From DYHD01 sp964411065 (GTDB lineage: Bacteria > Nitrospirota > Thermodesulfovibrionia > Thermodesulfovibrionales > Dissulfurispiraceae): a DNA stretch of 10,133 nucleotides. The number at the start of each line of letters is the position of its first letter. The stretch's first letter is position 1. Both the position numbers and the translations under genes were made by a program. Positions 1 to 7,739 of the stretch are shown in pieces. The stretch covers positions 1 to 10,133 of the forward strand of contig CAYPJO010000069.1 of NCBI GenBank assembly GCA_964411065.1. Reading direction: 5' to 3'. Below the pieces are notes generated by a model. The model was not told where the DNA came from and searched no databases. It saw only the letters and a program-made list of their open reading frames with translations.

Positions 1-480
1 TCACTTGCCTTCTGCTTTGTGGAGGCAGGGAAGGCTTATGGCATAAACCCAAGCCTTCTTAAGAGTATTGCTAAAGTAGAATCTAACCTTAACCCTAAAG
101 CTATAAATAAGAATTTAAACGGCTCCATTGACATTGGCGTAATGCAGGTCAACTCATCATGGATTTCAACTCTAGGACTTGATGGGGACAAGCTCATTTC
201 AGACCCCTGTTACAATGTAATGACAGGTACAAAAATCCTAAAAAACTGCATTGATAGACATGGCTACACATGGGAGGCTGTGGGATGTTACAATGCCTTT
301 TCCAAACATAAGAGGGTTGACTATTCATGGAAAATATATAATAAGCTCAAAGCAGAAGGATTCAGGGTTAGATCTGAAAAAACGGCTAACAATAATTTGA
401 CACATCCCCCTATTACAACATGGAGCAAGAGTGAGTCATCACTCTCTTTTAGTATTAGGGATAATGCCTCAATTGAGTAA
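1..480 (+). CDS. Lytic transglycosylase, SLT domain, IagB/VirB1-like (5' end outside window)
   Basis: Cleaves the peptidoglycan glycan strand in the periplasm, as IagB/VirB1-type enzymes do to let secretion or pilus machines pass the cell wall. The frame is open to base 1 and already reads SLAFC before the GTG at 19. That GTG is probably an internal Val, and the true start with its signal peptide lies upstream of the window. Visible motifs are the SLT core INPSLLKSIAKVESNLNP, whose Glu (codon 79-81) should be catalytic, then DIGVMQVNSSW, then SDPCYN and TWEAVGCYNAF. Four Cys (near the N terminus, in DPCYN, in KNCID and in GCYNA) fit the disulfide pattern of periplasmic IagB-like enzymes. The last 45 or so residues are a Ser/Asn/Thr-rich tail with no recognised domain. 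The next gene starts 7 bases downstream, so the two are probably co-transcribed. Family assignment is firm; its link to the pilus cluster is inferred from position. Confidence 0.9.
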   Translation, partial: SLAFCFVEAGKAYGINPSLLKSIAKVESNLNPKAINKNLNGSIDIGVMQVNSSWISTLGLDGDKLISDPCYNVMTGTKILKNCIDRHGYTWEAVGCYNAFSKHKRVDYSWKIYNKLKAEGFRVRSEKTANNNLTHPPITTWSKSESSLSFSIRDNASIE

Positions 481-487
481 ATAAACG

Positions 488-1513
488 ATGAGCCTATTAT
501 CTGACCTCCTTGCAAAGATAAAACATCTTGAACCGAAAAGAGATGTGCCACCTGTTTTGAAAAATACTATCGCTGTCTACAAAAAGAGGCAATACAATCA
601 AAGACGCCTTATTTTTTTTACTGCTTTTTTAGTTATTGCAGTTATTTCAGGCTTTCTTGCCGTTTATTTGATAGAAAAATACCTTACTGGAGATCCAAAA
701 TATTTCATTGAGCAGAGCAGGCAGACCATAGAGAGAAAAACAACACCAGTAACTGACAGTCGTCATGAAACTGTTACAGGACAATATGCAAAAACAACAG
801 AACCAAAGCATCAGCAACAAAATCCATCGCCGATTGACAAAACGGTGCAAACCTTAAAGGCTGAAAAAAATGACGAAATATTAATTGATAACTTGAAGAA
901 TATAGCAGCCCTTTCACAGACTAAAGAAGCTAAAAAGAAAAAAACATCAGAAGCGGTAATCCCACAAAAACCGTATGAAAACATACAGACTATTGAAGAG
1001 AGAAAAACAAAATCTTCTAGTCAAGATAAACCACAGTCTGAAAAAGAGAATTCTTCTGAAAAAGATTTATATCTATATATGCTATATATGGCAAGAAATT
1101 ATGAAATGAAGAAGGACTATCCCAATGCCATCGCCAGTTATAAAAATGTATTGAAAATTGACCCAAAAAATTTCAGGGTAATGAACAACATTGCTTCTAT
1201 ACTCATTCAACTTAACTCTTTTGAAGATGCAAAAAGTTATTCACTGTTGTCCCTCAGCTATAAAAACGATTATGTTCCTGCCTTAATCAACTATGCAATA
1301 GCATCTGCAAAACTTGGTGTTACAGAAGATGCAGAAAATTATCTTTTGCGTGCTTTACAGTTAGAACCAGACAACAGACAGGCTATTTTCAATATAGCAG
1401 TTCTTTATGAAAATAGAGGTGATTATAAAAAGGCTCGTGAATACTATTTAAAGCTTCAACGATTGGGAGATGTGCAGGGAAAGGAGGGTTTTGAAAGATT
1501 AAAAGATAGATAA
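488..1513 (+). CDS. mshN: Membrane-anchored TPR protein, MshN-like
   Basis: 341 residues. A short amphipathic N-terminal segment (MSLLSDLLAKIKHLE) resembles the start of MshN proteins. It is followed by a basic stretch and one transmembrane helix at about 41-63, giving a cytoplasmic N terminus and a large periplasmic part. Residues 68-190 are a charged Lys/Glu/Gln-rich linker, probably disordered. Four tetratricopeptide repeats fill the C terminus, at about 194-227, 228-261, 262-295 and 296-329, with typical elements such as NYEMKKDYPNAIASYKNVLKIDP and LYENRGDYKKAREYY. TPR proteins of this kind act as scaffolds; in Vibrio MSHA clusters mshN sits beside mshM. Here it is convergent with the mshM-like gene, with 25 bases between the stop codons. 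The ribosome site before ATG 488 is weak, suggesting coupling to the upstream transglycosylase. The TPR-plus-membrane architecture is clear; the symbol is tentative because TPR sequence diverges quickly and the gene is on the opposite strand. Confidence 0.85.
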   Translation: MSLLSDLLAKIKHLEPKRDVPPVLKNTIAVYKKRQYNQRRLIFFTAFLVIAVISGFLAVYLIEKYLTGDPKYFIEQSRQTIERKTTPVTDSRHETVTGQYAKTTEPKHQQQNPSPIDKTVQTLKAEKNDEILIDNLKNIAALSQTKEAKKKKTSEAVIPQKPYENIQTIEERKTKSSSQDKPQSEKENSSEKDLYLYMLYMARNYEMKKDYPNAIASYKNVLKIDPKNFRVMNNIASILIQLNSFEDAKSYSLLSLSYKNDYVPALINYAIASAKLGVTEDAENYLLRALQLEPDNRQAIFNIAVLYENRGDYKKAREYYLKLQRLGDVQGKEGFERLKDR

Positions 1514-1523
1514 TATATATAAT

Positions 1524-1542
1524 GTAAGTGGATACTGCTTAC
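1524..1542. terminator. Weak hairpin between convergent genes
   Basis: GTAAG at 1524-1528 pairs with CTTAC at 1538-1542. The inner bases extend the stem through two G-T wobbles and one G-C pair to a 3-base loop. It lies across the meeting point of the two convergent genes and overlaps the last codons of the minus-strand gene. Neither side has a clear T-tract; the flanks are AT-alternating. It may act as a poor bidirectional terminator, but the short stem makes chance likely. Confidence 0.2.
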
Positions 1543-2756
1543 CTTACCTCTACAACCTTATCAGCTATCCAGCACTCTCTGCCATCAGAGGTCTGAACTT
1601 TATACCATTTCTTACCTGTTGCTTCAGTAAATTCATCTTTTACCTCAAGGGTGACCCCCTTTGATACCCATGAAATTTGTTTAGCATCAATAGATGGGCT
1701 TGCCCTTAAATTTGCTGAGTTGACAATAACTGTAACAGTTTTTCTATTCTGTGACTCTATTGCTTTAATCTCTCTCATGTGGTCTCTTTCTCCAGCTACA
1801 ACAATATCCTTAGTTACCTCCTGTGATTTAACTTTTTGCTTTATGAAAAAATAATAATATCCCCCAGTGGCGACAAAGACAAGGAAGCAAAGAAAAATCA
1901 AAGTATAAAGGGGGTTAATATTCCTGAAAGATTTTTTTTGCTTTATGCTCGCTAAGTCTTCAAAATGCTTTATGGCATATTTAACATGTTTTGCATTGAC
2001 AGTATTACTACCTTCAAGATAGGAAGACATGATAGCCCTTGAAGATATTATATTAATGATTCGGGGTATGCCTGCTGAAAAGTTATAAATTGGTTTTTGC
2101 AACCCTCCCCCTATCTTTAAAAATCCTTTGCCCGCTTTTATGAGCCTATAGTTTATATAGTCAAGGGTTTCATTAGGTGTGAGGGGACTAAGCCTTATTC
2201 TTACTGTTATTCTCTGATTAAGCTGTTTGAGATTACCTTGAAGGAGTCTTCTTTCGAGCTCCAGCTGACCAACAAGAAAGATCTGCAGGAGTTTGTCTTT
2301 ATAAGTCTCGAGATTGGAAAGTAGTCTTAATTCTTCAAGGGTTTCATCAGGTAGATTTTGTGCCTCATCTACGATTATTATTACAGGTTTACCAATTTGG
2401 GATTTTTCAATAAGAAAGTCTCTGAAAGCCTTTAAAATGTCATTTTTATTTGAGCTTGAGAGCTTGATTTTAAAGTCTTCCAAAACAGAAACTAAGAACT
2501 CTTCTGAGGAAAGTCGAGAGGTCAATATTAATGCTATTTCTGCTTTGTCTTTCCAATTCTCCTTAAATACATTGATAAGGGTGGTTTTGCCAGTTCCTGG
2601 TTCCCCAGTGATAAGACAAAAACCCTCTTTCTGTTCTACAACATAGTTCATAGAAAGCAAGGCTTCATTGTGGACAGCGGAAGGGTAATAGAACATGGGG
2701 TCAGGAGTTAACCTGAATGGGTCTTCTTTTAATCCATAAAATTCTAAAATATCCAT
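1539..2756 (-). CDS. mshM: MshM/GspA (ExeA)-like AAA+ ATPase with C-terminal SH3b domain
   Basis: 405 residues. It opens with the ExeA-family signature FYGLKEDPFRLTPDP, followed by an AAA+ domain: Walker A GEPGTGKT at 51-58, Walker B VIIIVDEAQ at 125-133, an Arg-containing segment QRITVRIRL at about 181-189 and a sensor-2 motif GIPRIIN at 229-235. A single transmembrane helix at about 283-304 follows. The periplasmic tail ends in a bacterial SH3 domain (about 340-405) with the typical VNSANLRASPS start and a KKWYKVQTSDGRECWI core. Known ExeA/GspA uses its periplasmic domain to bind peptidoglycan and help the secretin assemble through the wall; here SH3b probably supplies that binding. The start is supported by an AGAGG site 5 bases upstream. 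It lies 56 bases after the mshG-like gene with no terminator in the gap, so it is probably the operon's last gene. Confidence 0.92.
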   Translation of the reverse strand: MDILEFYGLKEDPFRLTPDPMFYYPSAVHNEALLSMNYVVEQKEGFCLITGEPGTGKTTLINVFKENWKDKAEIALILTSRLSSEEFLVSVLEDFKIKLSSSNKNDILKAFRDFLIEKSQIGKPVIIIVDEAQNLPDETLEELRLLSNLETYKDKLLQIFLVGQLELERRLLQGNLKQLNQRITVRIRLSPLTPNETLDYINYRLIKAGKGFLKIGGGLQKPIYNFSAGIPRIINIISSRAIMSSYLEGSNTVNAKHVKYAIKHFEDLASIKQKKSFRNINPLYTLIFLCFLVFVATGGYYYFFIKQKVKSQEVTKDIVVAGERDHMREIKAIESQNRKTVTVIVNSANLRASPSIDAKQISWVSKGVTLEVKDEFTEATGKKWYKVQTSDGRECWIADKVVEVR

Positions 2757-2812
2757 ATGCCTCTACACTAAATCTCTACCTTTGCTGATGAAAAGAAATT
2801 AAAGTACAGTTA

Positions 2813-4027
2813 TCATCTCCCCATTTTTGATACCAGATCATATATCGGGAATAAAAGCCCAATGATAATCAGTGCAAATAACAACCCGATAACACCTATT
2901 ACAATTGGCTCTATCATCTTGCCTAACTTCTGTGATATATCGTCGAGTTTCTTAAAATAATAATCAGAAAGATAGGAAAATTGTTCATCCAAAGTGCCGC
3001 TCGTTTCTCCGATATAAATCATTCTTGTGACTAGAGGAGGAAACTCTTTGTGTTTTTGTATAGCTTCTGATATTTGGCTACCTGCCACTATGTTTTGAAT
3101 TGAATCTTTAATTGAGGTTTTAAAAACTTCATTTCCTATAACATTCGCTACTATCTCCAAAGAACGATTGATAGTTATGCCGGCGACAGTTAATATCCTC
3201 ATTTGTTCTGAAAATATTGCAAGCAATTTATTATGGGTTAGTTGTCTCGCTATTGGAAGTCTTATTTTTGATAAATCCATGTAAAATCTAATTTTTTTGT
3301 TTTGTTTTAAAACCCTTAAAATTAGAAATAATAATATAGGGCTCAAAAGGATTAAATACCAGTAAGATTGGCTAAATTCACTCATAAATATGAGTATTCT
3401 AGTAGGAAGGGGCAGTGAAATTCCTGAACCTTTAAAGACAGCTATAATCTTCGGTAAAACATAGACCATCCAAAAAAGCAACGCCCCTGTCGTGGCTACT
3501 ATTGCAAAGATAGGATAAATTAAAGCCCTCTTTACAGATGAGGATAAATCTTCCATCCTTTGTAAATGTGTTGCTGCATCGGATAGACTCCTATCGAGTT
3601 GACCAGTCTCTTCCCCTACAACAATCAGGCGAATAAAAATATCGGGGAAGATTTCCTTATGTGCGGCTATTGCCTCAGAGAGTCGCGAGCCGTATAATAC
3701 AGATTTCCTTATGGCATTTATTTTATCTTTAAAATATTTGTCTTCTATCATTTCTGCTATATCAGAAAGGGCAGATACGATGGGAATACCAGCCTTTAAC
3801 ATCACAGAAAGGTTATTAGCAAATTCGATAATATCCCTCCTCTTAATTCTTCTTGATGAGATCTTATTTTTAATGAATATGATATGTTCATTTGATTTTT
3901 TTATATCTATTACATTAAGCCCTGTAGATGTAATATTCTCAAGAGCAAGCTCAAGAGTCGCCCCTTCCACTACTCCTTTCACAATTGAACCGTTTTGTTC
4001 TATAGCCTTATAGGAAAAAAATGGCAT
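2813..4027 (-). CDS. mshG: Inner-membrane platform protein, MshG/PilC/GspF family
   Basis: 404 residues, the usual length for the family. This polytopic protein is the base on which pilins are stacked and the partner of the assembly ATPase. It begins with the family start MPFFSYKAIEQNGSIVKGVV. Two T2SF repeats follow, at about 68-191 and 270-393, each with the conserved glycine motif: VGEETGQLD at 137-145 and IGETSGTLD at 339-347. Hydrophobic segments at about 172-192, 222-240 and 373-393 fit the three-helix topology. The ATG overlaps the stop of the mshE-like gene in a TAATG junction, with AGGA a few bases before it, so translation is coupled to the ATPase. The general function is certain; MSHA rather than another T4P/T2S subfamily rests on the neighbours. 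Confidence 0.95.
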   Translation of the reverse strand: MPFFSYKAIEQNGSIVKGVVEGATLELALENITSTGLNVIDIKKSNEHIIFIKNKISSRRIKRRDIIEFANNLSVMLKAGIPIVSALSDIAEMIEDKYFKDKINAIRKSVLYGSRLSEAIAAHKEIFPDIFIRLIVVGEETGQLDRSLSDAATHLQRMEDLSSSVKRALIYPIFAIVATTGALLFWMVYVLPKIIAVFKGSGISLPLPTRILIFMSEFSQSYWYLILLSPILLFLILRVLKQNKKIRFYMDLSKIRLPIARQLTHNKLLAIFSEQMRILTVAGITINRSLEIVANVIGNEVFKTSIKDSIQNIVAGSQISEAIQKHKEFPPLVTRMIYIGETSGTLDEQFSYLSDYYFKKLDDISQKLGKMIEPIVIGVIGLLFALIIIGLLFPIYDLVSKMGR

Positions 4028-5679
4028 TATCCTACAACCCTCAATATTTCTTCGAAAGTAGTAATCCCCTGGAGTGCTTTTCTAATTCCATCGTCTCTTA
4101 ATGTTTTCATCCCCCTCATTATAGCAGCATCCTTGATTTTTTTTACTGATGACCCTGAGTAAATCAATTCCTTTATCTCATCATCAACAATGAGAATCTC
4201 ACCTATGGCAGTTCTGCCAAGATAACCTGTGTGATTACAGCTTGAGCAACCCCTGCCTTTAAAAGTCATCTTTATTTTTCCTTCAACCTCGGAGAACCCC
4301 ATTGCCAGCAAATCACCGTCTTGAAGCTGATGCTCTCTTTTGCAGTTTGTGCATATCTTTCTCACAAGCCTCTGTGCAACAACAGCAAGGAGTGAGGATG
4401 ATAGCAAGTATCTATCAACATTAAGATCTATAAGTCTTGGTATGGCAGTTACTGCATCATTTGTATGGAGTGTTGTGAGAACTAAATGTCCTGTAATTGA
4501 TGACCTTATAGCAATTGCAGCTGTAGCTTCATCCCTTATTTCGCCTATGAGCATAACATCGGGATCATGTCTCATAAAATTTCTTCCTCCAACGGCAAAA
4601 TCATATCCAGCCTTTTCGTTAACCTCCGTTTGCTTTACCATGCTTAATCGATATTCAACTGGGTCTTCAATGGTGAGGACATTTTTTTCAAGAAGATTCA
4701 CCTCTCTGAGCGCTGCATAAAGGGTTGTCGTTTTACCACTTCCAGTTGGCCCTGTAATCAGGATAATGCCAAATGGCTTTGAAAATAAAGTGAGCAACTT
4801 TTGAGTGTTAGCTTCATCAAATCCAAGGCGGGAAATACGGAGCAGAGATGCAGATCCGCTTAGTATTCTTATTACAATATTTTCTCCGTAAATAGTAGGA
4901 ATAGTCGAGACACGCATCCCGTATTTTTTGCTGAGAAAGTCAAATGTAAATGAACCATCTTGAGGAAGCCTCTGTTCGGCTATGTCAAGAGACGACAGTA
5001 TTTTAATTCTTGATATAATTCCATTTTGAGCAATTTTGGGAAGGCAATGGGCATGCTGTAAGACTCCATCGATTCGATAAAGGACATGCACTGCCTCTTT
5101 TGAAGGACTTATATGCACATCAGTTGCATTTCTACGGATGCCGTCTATCAATAAGAGTTCTACAAATGAAGAAATTAAGGCTGCTGATGGCGACTCCATT
5201 GTTCTGATTTCTTTAATAAGACTTCCTATGCGTTTATGTATAGGATTTTCCAGAAAATAATAGGCCCTCTCTAATGTTTGATAAAAGCTTTCTGAATCAA
5301 CCATATAAACTTTTGGTGGTTTTCCGGCTATCCTTGTTGCAGTATCAATAGCTAATATATTGCTTGGATTGCATATTGCAATAGTCAGTATTCCATTTTC
5401 GATATTAAGAGGCAGAAAATCAGCCCTTCGGGCAATATCCTGAGGGACAAGACGGAGGGCTTCATCAGAAGGTGCATATCCGTCAAACTCCAGAAACTCA
5501 ATACCTGCCTGTTCTGCAAGAGATTGGGTTATCTCTTTTGAGGTTACAAAACCAAGTTTTATTAAGGTTTCTCCAAGCAGATCGCCTGTTACAGCTTGTT
5601 GGGCAAATGCAACTTTTAACTGAGATTCCGTCAGGAGTTTTTTTGCTATTAATAGTTCCCCAAGTCTTAGAGTTGCCAT
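4027..5679 (-). CDS. mshE: Pilus assembly/secretion ATPase, MshE/PilB/GspE family with MshEN domain
   Basis: 550 residues. A hexameric cytoplasmic ATPase that powers polymerisation of pilins or pseudopilins. The N terminus (about 4-57) has two tandem motifs of the MshEN type: RLGELLIAKKLLTESQL ending at Q28, and LGETLIKLGFVT ending at Q57. In MshE of Vibrio cholerae these bind cyclic di-GMP. The GspE core follows: Walker A GPTGSGKTTT from 310, the Asp box TIEDPVEY at 336-343, Walker B-like DPDVMLIGEIRD at 372-383 and the His box TGHLVLTTLHTNDA at 396-409. A zinc-binding tetracysteine is present as C443/C446 and C478/C481. All catalytic elements are intact, and the intact His box and Cys4 motif place it with extension (PilB/GspE) rather than retraction (PilT) ATPases. 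The start is one base after the secretin stop with no clear ribosome site, so it is probably translated by coupling. Confidence 0.96.
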   Translation of the reverse strand: MATLRLGELLIAKKLLTESQLKVAFAQQAVTGDLLGETLIKLGFVTSKEITQSLAEQAGIEFLEFDGYAPSDEALRLVPQDIARRADFLPLNIENGILTIAICNPSNILAIDTATRIAGKPPKVYMVDSESFYQTLERAYYFLENPIHKRIGSLIKEIRTMESPSAALISSFVELLLIDGIRRNATDVHISPSKEAVHVLYRIDGVLQHAHCLPKIAQNGIISRIKILSSLDIAEQRLPQDGSFTFDFLSKKYGMRVSTIPTIYGENIVIRILSGSASLLRISRLGFDEANTQKLLTLFSKPFGIILITGPTGSGKTTTLYAALREVNLLEKNVLTIEDPVEYRLSMVKQTEVNEKAGYDFAVGGRNFMRHDPDVMLIGEIRDEATAAIAIRSSITGHLVLTTLHTNDAVTAIPRLIDLNVDRYLLSSSLLAVVAQRLVRKICTNCKREHQLQDGDLLAMGFSEVEGKIKMTFKGRGCSSCNHTGYLGRTAIGEILIVDDEIKELIYSGSSVKKIKDAAIMRGMKTLRDDGIRKALQGITTFEEILRVVG

Positions 5680-5680
5680 A

Positions 5681-7294
5681 TTAAATTGTTACGATTTTAG
5701 GTTTAAGCATTATAACAAGTTCTGTTTTCTCGTTAATATTATCCCTGCTTTTGAATAAATACCCGACTACAGGCACCTTTCCCAAAAATGGAACCTGACT
5801 ATCTTTCAGAGTTTCCCTATTCTGTATTAATCCGCCGATTATTACGATCTCATTATCTTTCACCTTAACTGTTGTGCTTAATTCTCTAAGATCAATGGTT
5901 GGCAAGGATATTTGAATAGTATTTTCTCCAACCTTTCCGATAGTCCTGTCTGTTAGGCTAATGAGGTCAGAGACGATGGGTGTTATTGTAAGCGATATCT
6001 CACCATGTTCATCGATTTTTGGGACGATGCCGATTATAATGCCGGAAAGGATGCTGCTTGTCTGCACTGTAAAAGTTGTGGTGGGAACTATACCAGTAGT
6101 TGATGTTGTGGTTGTCTCTACTCGGGATATAAAGCTCACATTTCTTCCAGCACTGAGCAACGCTGTCTGACCATTCATTATATTTACACGAGGATTAGAA
6201 AGCACTCTTACCTCTCCCTGTGTCTGTAGAGCTTTCAGTAGACCTGTGAAATCCCATCGCGCAATACCTATGTTGAAATGTGGTAAATCTCCAACTGTTT
6301 CGGTAAACCTGCTGGTTCCGAATGTGACCTGTCCAAGGTTGTTTACATCAAAAGCCGTCCAGTCTATACCATATTTTAGCCCTTCAGAGAGTTGAACTTC
6401 TACAATCCGAGCCTCTATAATAACTTGTCTGTTTAATATCTTTTTCAATTCTGCAAGATAATTTTCAATCCTTTCAATGTCTTTTTTCCCTGCAGTAACC
6501 ATTATTGTCCCCGTCATTCGATTGATGCTAAAGTGGGGTCTTAACTGGCTTACACCTACAGTAGGGGTTCGAGTATCTCCAGCAGTTAACCCCAGCATTA
6601 TGGATATGTTTTTTTCAACTGTATCCCAGAGTTTAAAGGAGTCTTTATCAGACTGAATCCTCTGAGTAACATTACCTTTAATATTTGTTGTGCCAGTCCC
6701 GGTCCCAGTGCTAATTCCAGGAGTCCCACCCCCTAAAATATCACCTCCGACATCAACCGTATAATCTTGGATGATAGATGGTTGTGCAAATTCAAAAAAC
6801 TTTGTATCCATCGCCTTTACAATAAGCATGTTGTCTTCGATAGAGTAAAAATAATCTACAGATGAAATTATAGTTCTAAGTGCATCCTCTGCAGAGACAT
6901 TCTTTAGAGTAAGGGTTACGGGTATTTCAGGTTCTACACCTTTTTCCATTACAAGATTAAGTCCTGTTGCTTCTGCGATGACATATAACACATCCTTTAG
7001 GGGGGTGGATCTTGCAGATACTGAGACAATCCGCGTTTTAAGAGGCGAAAGTTCTTCAGATACAGGGACAAAATCAGCCTTCCTTTTGGGGTGTTCTTTG
7101 TCAGTTAAATTTTCTTTAATTATAACCTCTCTGAAATTAGTTTCCTGCTGGGTTTTCTTTACAGATTCAGTAGTAGAACATGCAGAGAGCATTATTGTAA
7201 GAAAAGTAAGATATAATACAAGGTTTTGCATAACCATTTGCATTAAGATATTTGAGGCATTTTCCATTATTTTGCTTCTCCTAAATATGCCCAT
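5681..7294 (-). CDS. mshL: Outer-membrane secretin, MshL/PilQ/GspD family lipoprotein
   Basis: Up to 537 residues. Forms the multimeric outer-membrane channel. The N terminus carries a lipoprotein signal: the hydrophobic run LVLYLTFLTIML, then lipobox LSAC with Cys39. After a linker come an N0/STN-like domain (about 87-160, starting TRIVSVSARSTPLKDVLYVI), a Gly/Thr-rich spacer (183-205), a second periplasmic N domain (about 207-287) and the secretin domain (about 290-537). Family landmarks are RQVIIEARIVEV, RVLSNPRVNIMNGQTALL and the signature VPFLGKVPVVGYLFK near the C terminus. A Thr/Ser-rich stretch at 392-413 falls inside the barrel/gate region. Two starts are possible. ATG 7294 is given here because it has a good ribosome site and provides the RRSK positive charges; ATG 7267 (M10) makes a TAATG junction with the preceding stop. 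The protein is certain; only its start is open. Confidence 0.95.
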   Translation of the reverse strand: MGIFRRSKIMENASNILMQMVMQNLVLYLTFLTIMLSACSTTESVKKTQQETNFREVIIKENLTDKEHPKRKADFVPVSEELSPLKTRIVSVSARSTPLKDVLYVIAEATGLNLVMEKGVEPEIPVTLTLKNVSAEDALRTIISSVDYFYSIEDNMLIVKAMDTKFFEFAQPSIIQDYTVDVGGDILGGGTPGISTGTGTGTTNIKGNVTQRIQSDKDSFKLWDTVEKNISIMLGLTAGDTRTPTVGVSQLRPHFSINRMTGTIMVTAGKKDIERIENYLAELKKILNRQVIIEARIVEVQLSEGLKYGIDWTAFDVNNLGQVTFGTSRFTETVGDLPHFNIGIARWDFTGLLKALQTQGEVRVLSNPRVNIMNGQTALLSAGRNVSFISRVETTTTSTTGIVPTTTFTVQTSSILSGIIIGIVPKIDEHGEISLTITPIVSDLISLTDRTIGKVGENTIQISLPTIDLRELSTTVKVKDNEIVIIGGLIQNRETLKDSQVPFLGKVPVVGYLFKSRDNINEKTELVIMLKPKIVTI

Positions 7295-7737
7295 CTATTT
7301 CCCACCTTTTGATGGATATCTTTTAGCAATATTCTATCCTTTTCTATTTTTAAAACCTTCAAACTGCCTATGCTATCTCCCTCTCTAATAACTATTCCAT
7401 TAACTATCGCTAACCTTTTCTCGTTGATTACTATCATTGAGACCTTAATTTCGAATGGTTCAACTGTTGTATCTCCTTTTTGAGGGGCAATTTGAGAAAG
7501 TGGAACGGTTGGAAAGCTCTTATCAGGTATTTTCATCGCCTCAATTGGGCTTTTAAAATTCTCACTAATAGCATAACCTTGTCTTTCAGAAAGATTAATC
7601 TTTTCTGGTGTAAAGTTTATTAACTTCATTTCGTTAGCAGAAAAGGAAGGTTGAAAGGAAACAAATCTCGATATTATAAGAACTGCAATAATCAAAAGAA
7701 ATGGCAAAATTATTTGCAATTTAATTTTATTATTCAT
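7267..7737 (-). CDS. mshK: MshK/GspC-like inner-membrane protein with periplasmic HR domain
   Basis: 156 residues. One N-terminal transmembrane helix (about 7-24), a periplasmic Pro-containing linker, and a C-terminal HR-type beta domain at about 98-145. The pattern there, KVSMIVINEKRLAIVNGIVIREGDSIG, then VLKIEKDRILLKD, is what GspC, PilP and MshK share: a residue run 'R-x-A-I-V-N-G' then 'E-G-D-x-I-G' then a final 'I-x-x-D-x-(I/V)-x-L'. In type II secretion this domain contacts the secretin's N0 domain, so the role expected here is linking the inner-membrane complex to the MshL-like secretin encoded next. It starts 2 bases after the mshJ-like stop with only a modest ribosome site. At 156 residues it is longer than the short Vibrio MshK, mainly because of the linker; GspC-like is an equally fair name. 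Confidence 0.82.
   Translation of the reverse strand: MNNKIKLQIILPFLLIIAVLIISRFVSFQPSFSANEMKLINFTPEKINLSERQGYAISENFKSPIEAMKIPDKSFPTVPLSQIAPQKGDTTVEPFEIKVSMIVINEKRLAIVNGIVIREGDSIGSLKVLKIEKDRILLKDIHQKVGNRWAYLGEAK
7278..7308 (-). promoter_or_regulatory. Two candidate ribosome binding sites for the secretin start
   Basis: On the minus strand AAGGTGGG (7301-7308) stands 6 bases before ATG 7294, and AGGAG (7278-7282) stands 10 bases before the in-frame ATG 7267. The first start overlaps the mshK-like gene by 28 bases and gives a signal peptide with RRSK at its front. The second makes a 1-base TAATG overlap but leaves the signal peptide without any Lys or Arg before the hydrophobic core. I favour 7294 on the signal peptide argument; both could be used. 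Confidence 0.5.
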
Positions 7738-7739
7738 CT

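Noticed and set aside
2314..2646. Plus-strand open frame of about 110 codons
   Set aside because: Antisense to the conserved AAA+ domain of the mshM-like gene, including the region of Walker A and B; Ser-rich shadow translation.
2757..2812. 56-base gap between the mshG-like and mshM-like genes as a terminator or promoter site
   Set aside because: No hairpin with T-tract and no paired -35/-10 hexamers on the minus strand; read as an ordinary intra-operon gap.
4027..5679. Retraction ATPase (PilT) as an alternative for the GspE-family gene
   Set aside because: It has the long N-terminal MshEN region and the tetracysteine zinc motif typical of extension/secretion ATPases, and a length of 550 residues; PilT is shorter and lacks both.
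6978..7388. Plus-strand open frame of 136 codons with hydrophobic stretches
   Set aside because: Antisense to the secretin N terminus and the end of the mshK-like gene; its hydrophobic parts mirror the signal peptide coding sequence.
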